A stretch of DNA of 64,000 nucleotides from Thalassospira lucentensis MCCC 1A00383 = DSM 14000 (GTDB taxonomy: Bacteria > Pseudomonadota > Alphaproteobacteria > Rhodospirillales > Thalassospiraceae), in the NCBI RefSeq assembly GCF_000421265.1, contig NZ_ATWN01000001.1, positions 744,001-808,000 of the forward strand, in the 5' to 3' direction. The first letter of the stretch is position 1; the number at the start of each line of letters is the position of its first letter. This document shows positions 16,036 to 25,421 of the stretch, one piece after another. The position numbers and the translations under genes are program-made. The notes under the pieces were generated by a model. The model ran no database searches. It was not told where the DNA came from and saw only the letters and a program-made list of their open reading frames with translations.

Positions 16036-17388
16036 ATGATAAAACGGTTCTTGCTGACCTGCAGTATTTTGGCAACCGGGGGACTGGTTGCGCATGGCGC
16101 ATCTGCAGAAAGCCTCGAGGACGCTCTTATTAAGGCATACCAGAGCAACCCGACACTTGAATCCGGTCGTGCTGCCTTGCGCTCGACCGATGAAGAAATT
16201 TCGCAGGCGCTGTCGAACTGGCGTCCCAGCGTGTCGCTGAATGGTGATGCCGGTCTTCGTGAAAACGAAACGGAAGTCAACGGGACGGAGACGGATAACA
16301 GTCTCACACCTTATACCGTTGGTCTGAATGTGACGCAGCCGCTGTATCGTGGTGGGCGGACGACTGCTGAAACCGACCGTGCAGAATCGCGTATTCAAGC
16401 GCAACGTGCGTCGCTTCGCTCGACCGAGCAGGATGTGATGTTGCAGGTCTCAACGGCGTATTTCAATGTGCTGCGTGATACTGCTGTTGTTGAACTGAAC
16501 CAGAACAATACGCGCGTTCTTGATCGTCAGCTTGAGGCGACCCGTGATCGTTTTGAAGTTGGTGAAGTGACACGTACGGACGTATCGCAGGCCGAGGCAC
16601 GTCTTGCCGGGTCCAAAGCCGATCTGATTTCCGCACAGGGTGCATTGGCAAATACGCGCGCGCAGTATGAGCGTCTGGTGGGGAACCCGCCGTCCAATCT
16701 TGAAATTCCAAACTCGCTTGCGGGCTTGCCGACCAGTGTTGCCGATGTTTTGGCAATTGCACAGGATCAGCATCCTGATGTGTTGCAGGCCATTTATACC
16801 GAAGAAGCAGCAAAATCAGATATCAGTTTGAGCGAAGGTTCGCTGTATCCGGAAGTCAGTCTTTCGGCTGGTGTCGAACGTGCATATGAATCCTCGACCG
16901 AGGATATGACCGTTGACAGTGCGGACATCATCGCATCGGTTTCGGTTCCGCTGTATCAGCAGGGGGCTGTTTATTCTTCTGTCCGTGCCGCCAAGCAGAC
17001 CGCTGGTCAGGCGCGTGTGCAGGTGGATGAAGCCCGCCGGGCTGTGATTGAAAATGCGACCAGTGCGTGGGAAACGCTTGTGACTGCGCGTGCACGGATC
17101 GAGTCCCAGCAGGCGCAGGTTTCTTCGGCTGAAGTTGCTCTTGATGGTGTTCAGCGCGAAGCCTCTGTTGGGTCGCGTACGGTTCTTGATGTCCTTGATC
17201 AGGAACAGGAACTTTTGCAGGCACGTGTTGATCTTGTTGGATCGCGCCGTGATGCGGCCGTTGCCGAATTCCAGGTTAAGGCAGCCATGGGCGCATTGAA
17301 TGCGCAGGTGCTTGGCTTGCCTGTGGATGTTTATGACACTGAGTCCAACTATAATAAAGTCAAGGACCAGTGGTGGGGAACAGACTGA
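16036..17388 (+). CDS. tolC: TolC family outer membrane channel protein
   Basis: A 450-aa outer membrane factor for type I secretion and tripartite efflux. A signal peptide (1-24, cleavage after GASA) is followed by two TolC repeats. Family segments seen are LEDALIKAYQSNPTLESGRA, LNVTQPLYRGGRT, TAYFNVLRDTAVVELN and, in the second half, VPLYQQGAVYSSVRAAKQTAGQ and ASVGSRTVLDVLDQEQELL. Length matches the family. No inner-membrane pump or fusion protein is adjacent, as is usual for the housekeeping TolC of alphaproteobacteria. popZ follows in the same direction. Confidence 0.92.
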   Translation: MIKRFLLTCSILATGGLVAHGASAESLEDALIKAYQSNPTLESGRAALRSTDEEISQALSNWRPSVSLNGDAGLRENETEVNGTETDNSLTPYTVGLNVTQPLYRGGRTTAETDRAESRIQAQRASLRSTEQDVMLQVSTAYFNVLRDTAVVELNQNNTRVLDRQLEATRDRFEVGEVTRTDVSQAEARLAGSKADLISAQGALANTRAQYERLVGNPPSNLEIPNSLAGLPTSVADVLAIAQDQHPDVLQAIYTEEAAKSDISLSEGSLYPEVSLSAGVERAYESSTEDMTVDSADIIASVSVPLYQQGAVYSSVRAAKQTAGQARVQVDEARRAVIENATSAWETLVTARARIESQQAQVSSAEVALDGVQREASVGSRTVLDVLDQEQELLQARVDLVGSRRDAAVAEFQVKAAMGALNAQVLGLPVDVYDTESNYNKVKDQWWGTD

Positions 17389-17403
17389 CCTGTTAGGGCG
17401 CCA

Positions 17404-17429
17404 GGACGGGATGCTTCTGTATCCCGTCC
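17404..17429 (+). terminator. Hairpin after tolC, possible terminator
   Basis: Perfect stem GGACGGGAT/ATCCCGTCC with an 8-base loop, 15 bases after the tolC stop. No T run follows, so termination is uncertain. Confidence 0.4.
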
Positions 17430-17481
17430 GCACCAGGGGACGGATTGGTCTGGGTAATGACACTAGTGCGGAAGTTTAATT

Positions 17482-18141
17482 ATGAGTGACGGGCAACAAG
17501 AACCTTCAATGGAGGACATCCTCCAGTCCATCCGCAAAATTCTTGCCGATGAGGGGGATGAAGAAAAACAGGAAGCCGCTCCTGAACCCGAACCAACGCC
17601 AGAGCCGGAACCAGAACCGGAGCCCGAACCCGCGCCAGAACCCGAACCTGAGCCGGAAGAAGAAATTGACGAGCTCGTGCTTGATGAAGAGCCCGAAGAG
17701 CTTGAGTTTGACGAAGAGCCCGAAGAACTTGAACTTGACGAGCCCGAAGAAGAGCTTGAACTTGATGATATGCTCGATTTCGATGAGACTCCGCTTGATG
17801 ACGAGCCGGAGCCTGATCCCTTCGAAGACGAGTTTGAAGAACCAGAGCCAGAGCCATCGATCCCGGCTGTCTATGATGACGAAGACGATGAAGAGCCGCT
17901 TATTTCCAATTTGACGGAATCAACGGCCACCGGGACCATTTCGGAACTGGCGCAAGCTGTTGCAAAGAAACGCGCAGTTGCTCTTGGGCTTAACGCAGGT
18001 CACATCACGCTTGAAGATTTGGTGCGCGATATGCTGCGCCCGCTTCTTAAGGAATGGCTTGACGAAAACCTGCCCTATATGATCGAACGCCTTGTGAAAA
18101 AAGAAATCGAGCGGATTGTGAACCGCGCCGAAGACTTGTAG
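17482..18141 (+). CDS. popZ: Polar organising protein PopZ (DUF2497)
   Basis: A 219-aa scaffold that forms a pole-localised condensate anchoring the chromosome origin (via ParB) and cell-cycle regulators. Residues 1-24 carry the partner-binding helix (QEPSMEDILQSIRKILADE). Residues 28-146 are a Pro/Glu/Asp-rich disordered linker with EPEP and EELELDE repeats. Residues 160-219 hold the oligomerisation helices (LEDLVRDMLRPLLKEWLDEN, LPYMIERLVKKEIERIV). The position directly before valS is the arrangement known from Caulobacter. The linker is strongly acidic and encoded by imperfect short repeats. Confidence 0.93.
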   Translation: MSDGQQEPSMEDILQSIRKILADEGDEEKQEAAPEPEPTPEPEPEPEPEPAPEPEPEPEEEIDELVLDEEPEELEFDEEPEELELDEPEEELELDDMLDFDETPLDDEPEPDPFEDEFEEPEPEPSIPAVYDDEDDEEPLISNLTESTATGTISELAQAVAKKRAVALGLNAGHITLEDLVRDMLRPLLKEWLDENLPYMIERLVKKEIERIVNRAEDL

Positions 18142-18161
18142 GCGAGCCGATATTCGAATTT

Positions 18162-18191
18162 AAGCGGCGCGCCCAAGGTGCGCCGCTTTTT
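18162..18191 (+). terminator. Rho-independent terminator after popZ
   Basis: Stem AAGCGGCGC/GCGCCGCTT with a 9-base loop and a T5 run. It overlaps the upstream part of the open valS frame, which argues against the earliest valS start codons. Confidence 0.85.
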
Positions 18192-18231
18192 CTTTGTAAG
18201 ATTGATGAAAACCCGCAGCGGACAAAAGACC

Positions 18232-20898
18232 ATGTTGGAGAAGACCTACAGCCCGGCCGACGTTGAAGGCAGACTTTACGATAAATGGGAAAAATCGGGG
18301 GCGTTTGCCAGCGATTCGGCGTCAAAAGCCGATCCCTATGTCATCATGATGCCGCCGCCCAACGTGACCGGTAGCCTCCATATGGGGCATGCGCTGACCT
18401 TTACGCTTCAGGACATTCTTGTGCGTTATAACCGTATGAACGGTAAAGATACCCTGTGGCAGCCCGGCACCGACCACGCAGGCATCGCAACCCAGATGGT
18501 TGTTGAGCGCCAGCTTGGCGAACAGAACGTGACGCGCCATGATCTTGGCCGTGAAAAGTTCATCGAAAAAGTCTGGGAATGGAAAGAACAGTCGGGTGGC
18601 ACCATCACCAATCAGCTGCGCCGCCTTGGCGCGTCGCCTGATTGGCAGCGTGAACGTTTCACCATGGACGAAGGCCTTTCGGCGGCTGTGCGCAAAGTGT
18701 TCGTGACTTTGCACAAACAGGACCTGATTTACCGTGACAAGCGTCTGGTGAACTGGGATCCGAAGCTTCTGACGGCGATTTCCGACCTTGAAGTCGTTCA
18801 GAAAGAGGTCAAAGGCCATTACTGGCACTTCAAATACCCGATCGAAGGCCGGGACGGTGAGTTTATCACTGTTGCCACCACGCGCCCGGAAACCATGCTC
18901 GGCGATACCGGTGTTGCGGTTCATCCCGATGATGAGCGTTATCAGGACCTGATTGGTCAGTATTGCATTCTGCCAATCGTTGGCCGCCGGATTAAAATCG
19001 TTGCCGACGAATATGCCGATCCTGAAAAAGGGTCCGGTGCGGTGAAAATCACCCCGGCGCACGATTTCAATGACTTTGAAGTTGGCAAGCGTTGTGGCCT
19101 GGAAAAGATCAACATCCTTGATGACCATGCGTGCATCAACGACGAAGCACCAGAGGAATATCGCGGTCTTGACCGGTTCGAAGCACGCAAGCTTCTTGTC
19201 GCGAAGATGGATGAGCTGGGCCTGCTTGAGAAAATCGAAGACACCGTTCACATGGTGCCCTATGGCGACCGTTCAAACGTTGTGATCGAGCCGTATCTGA
19301 CCGACCAGTGGTTTGTGAATGCCGAAGTTCTGGCCAAGCCGGCGACCGAAGCAGTTGAAGACGGACGTATTCGGTTTGTGCCGAAAAACTGGGAAAACAC
19401 CTATTTCGAATGGATGCGCAACATCCAGCCGTGGTGTATTTCGCGTCAATTGTGGTGGGGACATCGTATCCCGGCATGGTTTGGCCCGGACGGCGAATTC
19501 TTTGTTGAAGAAACCGAAGAAGAAGCGATTGCGGCAGCCAAGGCCCATTACGGCAAAGACGTTGAACTGACCCAGGAAACCGACGTTCTTGATACGTGGT
19601 TCTCATCCGCCTTGTGGCCATATTCGACGCTTGGCTGGCCGGATAAAACCCCGGAGCTTGATAAATATTATCCGGGTGACGTTTTGGTGACCGGGTTTGA
19701 CATCATCTTCTTCTGGGTTGCCCGCATGATCATGATGGGCATGCATTTCATGGATGGGAAAATCCCGTTCAAGGATATCTATATCCATGCGCTGGTGCGC
19801 GATGAAAACGGCCAGAAGATGTCCAAATCCAAGGGCAACGTCATCGACCCGCTGGAACTCATTGACGAATATGGCTGTGATGCACTGCGCTTTACCCTGA
19901 CGGCTTTGGCCGCACAGGGGCGTGATATCAAGCTTGCGGCATCGCGGGTTGAGGGATACCGCAACTTTGCGACCAAGCTTTGGAATGCCGCACGCTTTGC
20001 CGAGATGAATGAATGCAAGCCGGTGGATGGTTTTGATCCGGCGAACGTGAAATCGACCCTTGGCCGCTGGATCGTTGGTAAAACGGTTGAAGCATCCAAA
20101 TCGGTTGGTGCAGGTATTGAAGCCTACCGCTTTAACGAAGCAGCCAGCAGTGCCTATCAGTTCGTCTGGGGTTCTTTCTGTGACTGGTATCTGGAACTGG
20201 CCAAGCCGGTTCTGATGGGCGATGACGAAGAGGCCAAGGCCGAAATCCGTGCGGTCACCGCATGGGTTCTTGATCAGATCCTTCTGATTTTGCATCCGGT
20301 CATGCCCTATATCACTGAAGAACTGTGGGACAAGATTTCTGATAACCGCAGCAGCATGCTGATGTCGGCAAGCTATCCGAAGTTTGACGAGACCCTGATT
20401 GATCGGGCGGCCGAGGCCGAAGTTGATCTGTCGATCCGTCTGATCGGTGACATCCGTGGTGTGCGTTCTGAAATGAATGTACCCCCGGGGGCGGAGGTGC
20501 CGATCTATCTGGTGGATGCCACCGATGCGATGAAGGCTGCGGTAAGCGCGCAAGAAGCACAGGTTAAGCGTCTGGCGCGTGTTGCCGAAATCGGCTTCAA
20601 GGGGCAGGGCGATATCGAAGCCATCGCCAAGGGGGCCATCCAGACCGTGGTTGACGGTGTGACCGTGTTTGTTTCGGTTGCTGATTTCATTGATGTGGCG
20701 GCTGAAAAGTCCCGTCTGGAAAAAGAAATCCAGGGCAAGGCCAAATACATCAAGGGTCAGGAAGGCAAACTGTCGAATGAAAACTTCGTCAGCCGCGCGC
20801 CAGACCACATTGTTGCGACCGAAAAAGCCAAGCTTGAAGAAGCAAAAGATACGCTTGCCAAGCTGAACGAGGCATATGATCGTATTGCAGCAATGTAA
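18232..20898 (+). CDS. valS: Valyl-tRNA synthetase
   Basis: A class I aminoacyl-tRNA synthetase of 888 aa that charges tRNA-Val and edits Thr. The active-site HIGH-like motif is PPPNVTGSLHMGH (41-53). KMSKS stands at about 529-533 (GQKMSKSKGNVIDP). The connective editing insert contains TTRPETMLGDTGVAVHP, and the C-terminal tRNA-binding arm is a coiled coil (about 820-888). The ATG at 18232 gives the usual MLEKTYSPADVE start; earlier in-frame codons fall in or next to the popZ terminator, but 18205 cannot be ruled out. Confidence 0.96.
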   Translation: MLEKTYSPADVEGRLYDKWEKSGAFASDSASKADPYVIMMPPPNVTGSLHMGHALTFTLQDILVRYNRMNGKDTLWQPGTDHAGIATQMVVERQLGEQNVTRHDLGREKFIEKVWEWKEQSGGTITNQLRRLGASPDWQRERFTMDEGLSAAVRKVFVTLHKQDLIYRDKRLVNWDPKLLTAISDLEVVQKEVKGHYWHFKYPIEGRDGEFITVATTRPETMLGDTGVAVHPDDERYQDLIGQYCILPIVGRRIKIVADEYADPEKGSGAVKITPAHDFNDFEVGKRCGLEKINILDDHACINDEAPEEYRGLDRFEARKLLVAKMDELGLLEKIEDTVHMVPYGDRSNVVIEPYLTDQWFVNAEVLAKPATEAVEDGRIRFVPKNWENTYFEWMRNIQPWCISRQLWWGHRIPAWFGPDGEFFVEETEEEAIAAAKAHYGKDVELTQETDVLDTWFSSALWPYSTLGWPDKTPELDKYYPGDVLVTGFDIIFFWVARMIMMGMHFMDGKIPFKDIYIHALVRDENGQKMSKSKGNVIDPLELIDEYGCDALRFTLTALAAQGRDIKLAASRVEGYRNFATKLWNAARFAEMNECKPVDGFDPANVKSTLGRWIVGKTVEASKSVGAGIEAYRFNEAASSAYQFVWGSFCDWYLELAKPVLMGDDEEAKAEIRAVTAWVLDQILLILHPVMPYITEELWDKISDNRSSMLMSASYPKFDETLIDRAAEAEVDLSIRLIGDIRGVRSEMNVPPGAEVPIYLVDATDAMKAAVSAQEAQVKRLARVAEIGFKGQGDIEAIAKGAIQTVVDGVTVFVSVADFIDVAAEKSRLEKEIQGKAKYIKGQEGKLSNENFVSRAPDHIVATEKAKLEEAKDTLAKLNEAYDRIAAM

Positions 20899-20922
20899 TG
20901 CGGCTTAAATAACGCGATGAAG

Positions 20923-20954
20923 AAGGGGCAGCCGAGTGGGGCTGGCCCTTTTTT
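20923..20954 (+). terminator. Rho-independent terminator of valS
   Basis: Stem AAGGGGCAGCC/GGCTGGCCCTT with one mismatch and a T6 run, 25 bases after the stop. Confidence 0.8.
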
Positions 20955-21121
20955 CTTGGCTTGAATTGGCACCTTGCGCGCTGTGATAAAAATCTTCCCC
21001 TGTGCGGTGACGAATCGCATAGATTATCGCCAACGTTATGCAAACGGTCCCGCGTCTTGGCTGATTTTTGGCTTTGGGTGCTGATCGTTGTTCCATCACT
21101 CCCGCAAGACTGCCGCGTGCC

Positions 21122-22510
21122 ATGCTGATTGAAGAATGTCCCTTTATTGAACCGGTTGATGCCTATGGGGCTTTTGCACCCTTTGCCGATAGCCATTTTC
21201 TCGATTCCGGAGACAGGGACCGCTATGCCTATATCGCGGTATCACCGTTTCATAAGCTGACAGCCAAAAACGGGCAGGTGACCCTTGATGGTTTTGCTGT
21301 GCCGGGCAACCCGTTTGATGTTTTGGGCGATCTCCTTGCACGGTATCGCCGCGAAAAGCAGGAAGACCTGCCTCCGTTTCAGGGCGGCGTGGTCGGGTAC
21401 TTTGGCTATGAACTGGCCCATCAGACCGAAACGCTTCCTGTTGCCGATGACGACTGGCTGGAAATGCCCGATATGGCCGTTGGTATTTATGATCTTGTGA
21501 TTTCATTTGATCTTCACCAGCGTCGCATGTGGTTGATTTCAACGGGGATGCCTGCACAAGGAAACCAAGCACGCGCCCAACGTGCAGCAGAGCGCATGAC
21601 CATGTTGCGCAAGTATTTGCGGTTGGCCCGTCCGCTTTTTGATGTGCCTGATGTGCCGCATCAACCAGATATCACCACATGGGCGTCCAACTTTGATCAG
21701 GATGCATATCAGCATGCTGTGGGTAAAGTGATTGAGTATATCTTTGCCGGGGACATTTTTCAGGCAAATCTGTCGCAAAGTTTTCGGGCGGAATATGCCC
21801 AAGGTTCCATTCCGGAACGGTTCGGACTGTATCGCAGGTTATCGAGCATGAGTTCCGCGCCGTTTGGGGCCTTCCTGAATTTTGGCGATGTTGCGGTTCT
21901 GTCGAACTCGCCAGAACGGTTTTTAAAGGTGACGGACGGCGTTGTTGAAACGCGCCCGATCAAGGGAACCCGCGCGCGCGGGGATACCCCCATTTTAGAT
22001 GCCGAACTGGCACAGGAATTAATGTTATCTGCCAAAGATCGTGCAGAGAACGTTATGATTGTTGATCTTCTAAGGAATGATGTTTCCAAGGTCTGTAAGC
22101 CGCATTCAGTCAAAACACCGACGATTTGCGCGCTTGAAAGCTATGCCAATGTGCATCATCTGGTATCGACTGTGACTGGCGAACTTGATGACGATGCAAC
22201 GGCAATCGATCTTTTGGCTGCCTGTTTTCCCGGTGGCTCCATCACTGGTGCGCCAAAAATACGTGCGATGGAAATCATCACCGAACTTGAACAAACCACA
22301 CGCGGTGCATACTGCGGGGCGATTGGCTATATCGGGTTTGATGGCAGCATGGATACCAACATCGCCATTCGAACCATTTGCATGAACAAGGGCAGAATGG
22401 CATTTAACGTTGGTGGCGGCATTGTTGCGGACAGCCAACCGGACCATGAATATGCCGAAACCATGGTCAAAGCCGCCAAAATGTTCGAAGCGCTGGGGAT
22501 CGTCCGATGA
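21122..22510 (+). CDS. pabB: Aminodeoxychorismate synthase component I
   Basis: A chorismate-binding enzyme of about 462 aa that, with PabA, makes 4-amino-4-deoxychorismate for folate. It has the N-terminal PabB/TrpE domain (FLDSGDRDRYAYIAVSP, GGVVGYFGYELAHQ) and the C-terminal chorismate domain with EYIFAGDIFQANLSQ, SNSPERFLK, RPIKGTRARG, PGGSITGAPKIRAMEII and FNVGGGIVADS. The PIKGT lysine favours PabB over anthranilate synthase. No good ribosome site precedes the ATG at 21122; an in-frame TTG at 21068 is an alternative. Its stop overlaps pabA (ATGA), starting a pabB-pabA-pabC operon. Confidence 0.92.
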   Translation: MLIEECPFIEPVDAYGAFAPFADSHFLDSGDRDRYAYIAVSPFHKLTAKNGQVTLDGFAVPGNPFDVLGDLLARYRREKQEDLPPFQGGVVGYFGYELAHQTETLPVADDDWLEMPDMAVGIYDLVISFDLHQRRMWLISTGMPAQGNQARAQRAAERMTMLRKYLRLARPLFDVPDVPHQPDITTWASNFDQDAYQHAVGKVIEYIFAGDIFQANLSQSFRAEYAQGSIPERFGLYRRLSSMSSAPFGAFLNFGDVAVLSNSPERFLKVTDGVVETRPIKGTRARGDTPILDAELAQELMLSAKDRAENVMIVDLLRNDVSKVCKPHSVKTPTICALESYANVHHLVSTVTGELDDDATAIDLLAACFPGGSITGAPKIRAMEIITELEQTTRGAYCGAIGYIGFDGSMDTNIAIRTICMNKGRMAFNVGGGIVADSQPDHEYAETMVKAAKMFEALGIVR

Positions 22511-23115
22511 TCCTTTTGATCGACAATTATGACTCGTTTGTTTTCAATCTCGCCCGTTACCTGCGCGAGCTGGATCAGGAGGTTGAGGTCGTCCGCAACG
22601 ATGAAATCACTACCGATATGGTACGCGAACGCTGTCCGGATGCGCTGGTGTTTTCGCCCGGTCCTTGTGGGCCAGATGAGGCAGGTAACAGCCTTGCGCT
22701 GATCCGGGATCTGGCCGGGGAGTTTGTCATGCTGGGCGTGTGTTTGGGGCACCAGTCGATTGCACAGGCGTTTGGCGGAAAGGTCACGCGCGCCAAAAGA
22801 CCAGTACATGGCATGACATCGGATGTTGACCATGATGGTGATGGCATTTTTAACGGCTTAAAGCAGCCGTTGCGTGTGACGCGCTATCATTCCCTGATTG
22901 TCGATTTGCCAGATGATCGCAGTCTGGTGCAAACTGCGACAGGGCCGGACGGTGAGGTGATGGCGTTCGCCCATAGGGCGTTGCCAATTTATGGTGTTCA
23001 GTTCCATCCAGAAGCGGTCCTGACCGAACAGGGGCATGACTTGCTGGCCAATTTCCTTAAACTTGCGGCAGATCACAGAGCCACAAAGCGGAGTGCCATA
23101 TGCAAGTCTGGTTGA
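22507..23115 (+). CDS. pabA: Aminodeoxychorismate synthase component II, glutamine amidotransferase
   Basis: A class I glutamine amidotransferase of 202 aa supplying ammonia to PabB. It begins MILLIDNYDSFVFNLARYL. The oxyanion loop is SPGPCGPDEAGN, the catalytic cysteine is in GVCLGHQSIAQAFGG, and the His-Glu pair is in GVQFHPEAVLTEQG. Family members can also serve anthranilate synthase; here the overlap with pabB (4 bases) and pabC (16 bases) points to the folate branch. Confidence 0.93.
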   Translation: MILLIDNYDSFVFNLARYLRELDQEVEVVRNDEITTDMVRERCPDALVFSPGPCGPDEAGNSLALIRDLAGEFVMLGVCLGHQSIAQAFGGKVTRAKRPVHGMTSDVDHDGDGIFNGLKQPLRVTRYHSLIVDLPDDRSLVQTATGPDGEVMAFAHRALPIYGVQFHPEAVLTEQGHDLLANFLKLAADHRATKRSAICKSG

Positions 23116-23963
23116 ATGGCGCATATTTAAACGCGCAAGATGCGGTTATTCCTGCAACGGATCGCGGGTTTCTTTTGGGGGATGGTTTTTTTGAAACCAT
23201 GCGTGCCTATCGTGGCACGGTTGCCTGGCTTCATGCGCACATGGAACGGCTGGCAGCACATGCAAATGTGATCGGGCTGTCGTCACAGATGTTGCCATCT
23301 GGTGATGATATTGCCAAAATTATTGCCACGCTGTGTCAGGGCAATGGATTGCAAAGTGCGGTTGTTCGCCTGTCTTTGTCGCGCGGAAGTGGTCAACGCG
23401 GCTTGTTGCCGCCGGAAAACCCAACGCCAACCATCATGGTGACAACAGCACCCTTTACGCCAGCTCCGTCATCTGACGGGTTGACGTTGATAACGGCGCA
23501 AAAAATCCGCCGTAATCCGTGGTCGGTTGCCGGAACAATCAAGAGCCTGAATTATCTTGATAACATCGTTGCCAAACAGGAGGCCCAACAGGCCGGGGCA
23601 GATGACGCATTGATCATGTCGGTGGACGGTTCTGTGGCCGAAACCACGATTGCAAACCTGTTTGGGATCAAGGATGGGGCGCTTTGGACCCCGGACGGTA
23701 CTACTGGTATTCTGTGCGGGCTGGCGCGTAGCTTTGTGATCAATTGTGCCAAGGCAAACGGCGTTGAAACCCGTTTTGACCCGAGAACACCACTTGAGCT
23801 GACCGAGATGGATATGCTGTTTACGGCCAATGCGTTGCAGGGAATGAGGCCGGTCATGGCCCTGGATGGGGCACCGATCGGGAATGCCAAACAGCCCCAA
23901 GATATCTTTGCCATGCTGACACGAATGGTGGAGGGCAATCTATGCAATGGTATAAGAGTTTAG
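23100..23963 (+). CDS. pabC: Aminodeoxychorismate lyase (class IV PLP aminotransferase)
   Basis: A PLP enzyme of 287 aa of the branched-chain aminotransferase fold. It begins WLNGAYLNAQDAVIPATDRGFLLGDG, the usual fold-type IV opening. The PLP lysine is in IKSLNYLDNIVAKQEA, and DDALIMSVDGSVAETTIANLF and GILCGLARSF follow. With pabBA overlapping directly upstream it most likely releases pyruvate from aminodeoxychorismate to give p-aminobenzoate. By sequence alone, D-amino-acid or branched-chain transaminase would be possible. It starts inside the end of pabA. Confidence 0.88.
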   Translation: MQVWLNGAYLNAQDAVIPATDRGFLLGDGFFETMRAYRGTVAWLHAHMERLAAHANVIGLSSQMLPSGDDIAKIIATLCQGNGLQSAVVRLSLSRGSGQRGLLPPENPTPTIMVTTAPFTPAPSSDGLTLITAQKIRRNPWSVAGTIKSLNYLDNIVAKQEAQQAGADDALIMSVDGSVAETTIANLFGIKDGALWTPDGTTGILCGLARSFVINCAKANGVETRFDPRTPLELTEMDMLFTANALQGMRPVMALDGAPIGNAKQPQDIFAMLTRMVEGNLCNGIRV

Positions 23964-24020
23964 AGTAAGTTAATAAACGGCTGTCAGTATCGCGTCCTTG
24001 CCTTAAGTTCAGGATTGCCG

Positions 24021-25298
24021 ATGACCGCCCAAGCTGCCAAACCCGCCGTCCCCCTGAGTCGTTTTGTTGATAGCCTGCGCAAGCATGCGGCAAATGGAAA
24101 AAAGCTGCATCTCGGGATTCTTAATATCCCGATGGATTTGCGCTTGGGCACAGAAGATTATCGGGCGATTACCCGTGATGCATTTCACCATTTGCCAGAA
24201 AACACGCAGGTCCATCGTCTTGAAAACGGGATGGTTGCCTTTGTGCGTGGCGGGAAATGGGCGGAAGGTGACGATAACTTTGTCGACCATGTTCGTGAAA
24301 CTCTTTCCGATGTCATTGAACGGCAAGGTCTTGGCCATATACCCGACACGCTTTGGAACCGGTTCCAGTGGCCAATTGACGAGAAACAGGTCTTGGAATT
24401 ACTGGGGTTGCCAGCCATCGGGCATTTTTCAAACGAGCCTTCCCAACGATTTGATATGGCGGAAATGCTGCGTGGTGCCGTGACGGTAGATGCGGTTTTC
24501 GATTCCTGCCGTCGCCAAGCCATCGTTGGCGTCCACGACAACAGTCGCGAAATTCTCGGCCATGAACTTTATTGTTCGCTTGATTATTTGCGTCAGCACC
24601 ACCTTGCAAGTTTTCTGCTTGAAGGTCCCGGAGAGCTTGAAATCCTGTCGCGGGTTCTCGATGAAAAGGTCATGGATGTGACGCAATCGATTGCGTCGTC
24701 GATTTTCCCGGACCGGCTGCATTTGAATATGCAGGTGCAAACGGTCTTGAGCGAAACATTCAGTGATTTTATCGGATCGGGGAATGGCAAGCTGATTGAG
24801 AATTTGGCAGTTGAGTTTTCGATGGAAAATGCGATTGCCAATTGGTGGGAGTTCGAAGATGCCTGCGCGTTTCTTAAATCAGTTGGGATTCGTGTTGGCC
24901 TAGATCGCATTACACTTCCGGCACTTGAATTTTTGTCGCCCAGAAAAATGAATGTCGATTTCGTCAAGGTGATCTGGGATCAGAACATTATCGGGTCACG
25001 CCGCACAGAAGTTACCGAGCGGCTGCGGGAATTTGCCAATCTGTTTGTTGATCAGAGCCTGATCCTGACGCGATGTGATAGCCGCACAGCCCTTCGTATG
25101 GGGCGCAGTCTTGGCGTTGAAGCGTTTCAGGGAACCTACATCGATGCGGTGCTTGGCCCGTATCTTAAGCAAGAATGCAAAACCCCAAAACGATCATCAG
25201 ACAAACGCTGCGCGGTTTGCCAATGGGCACCGCGTGAGGCCCGTAAAAACGGATGCGATTTCCATTTCCGGCTGGGGAAGGTTCTCTCAGAAATCTAA
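24021..25298 (+). CDS. Degenerate EAL-like protein with C-terminal cysteine cluster
   Basis: A soluble 425-aa protein. From about residue 170 it follows the EAL phosphodiesterase pattern: LHLNMQ (for LHLNVS), LAVEFSMEN (for LEITES), GIRVGLDRI (for the catalytic IDDFG), KMNVDFVKV (for KIDRSFV) and GVEAFQGTYI (for GxxxxQGY). The Asp pair, the EAL glutamate and the AEGVE glutamate are missing, so it should not cleave c-di-GMP. The tail carries RCAVCQWAP and GCDF, a CxxC plus Cys that could bind metal. The ATG at 24021 has AGG 8 bases upstream. It is 57 bases after pabC. Role unknown, possibly a c-di-GMP receptor or protein-binding adaptor. Confidence 0.6.
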   Translation: MTAQAAKPAVPLSRFVDSLRKHAANGKKLHLGILNIPMDLRLGTEDYRAITRDAFHHLPENTQVHRLENGMVAFVRGGKWAEGDDNFVDHVRETLSDVIERQGLGHIPDTLWNRFQWPIDEKQVLELLGLPAIGHFSNEPSQRFDMAEMLRGAVTVDAVFDSCRRQAIVGVHDNSREILGHELYCSLDYLRQHHLASFLLEGPGELEILSRVLDEKVMDVTQSIASSIFPDRLHLNMQVQTVLSETFSDFIGSGNGKLIENLAVEFSMENAIANWWEFEDACAFLKSVGIRVGLDRITLPALEFLSPRKMNVDFVKVIWDQNIIGSRRTEVTERLREFANLFVDQSLILTRCDSRTALRMGRSLGVEAFQGTYIDAVLGPYLKQECKTPKRSSDKRCAVCQWAPREARKNGCDFHFRLGKVLSEI

Positions 25299-25338
25299 AC
25301 CGTGTGTTTAGGATGCGTTTGTTCGCATTTTAACAGGT

Positions 25339-25367
25339 TTGACAAGCGCGCAGAGCTTTTCTAAAGT
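25339..25367 (+). promoter_or_regulatory. Sigma-70-type promoter of the ribB riboswitch transcript
   Basis: TTGACA (25339-25344) and TAAAGT (25362-25367) are separated by exactly 17 bases. The box pair sits about 50 bases before the FMN aptamer. Confidence 0.7.
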
Positions 25368-25421
25368 GCGCGCGTGCATGATCAATTTTTGATCAGGTTT
25401 GTCGTTGAAACACGGCGCTTA

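Noticed and set aside
15697-16404. 235-aa minus-strand frame over the rhodanese and tolC start
   Set aside because: Crosses a terminator and two clear genes; no domain.
17563-17760. Repeat array in popZ considered as CRISPR-like
   Set aside because: Imperfect codon-phased repeats without spacers; they encode the protein linker.
17480-17857. Gln/Arg/Ala-rich minus-strand frame
   Set aside because: A reverse reading of the Pro/Glu repeats in popZ.
19603-20808. 401-aa open frame on the minus strand opposite valS
   Set aside because: A shadow frame in the antisense of a certain gene, with no family motif.
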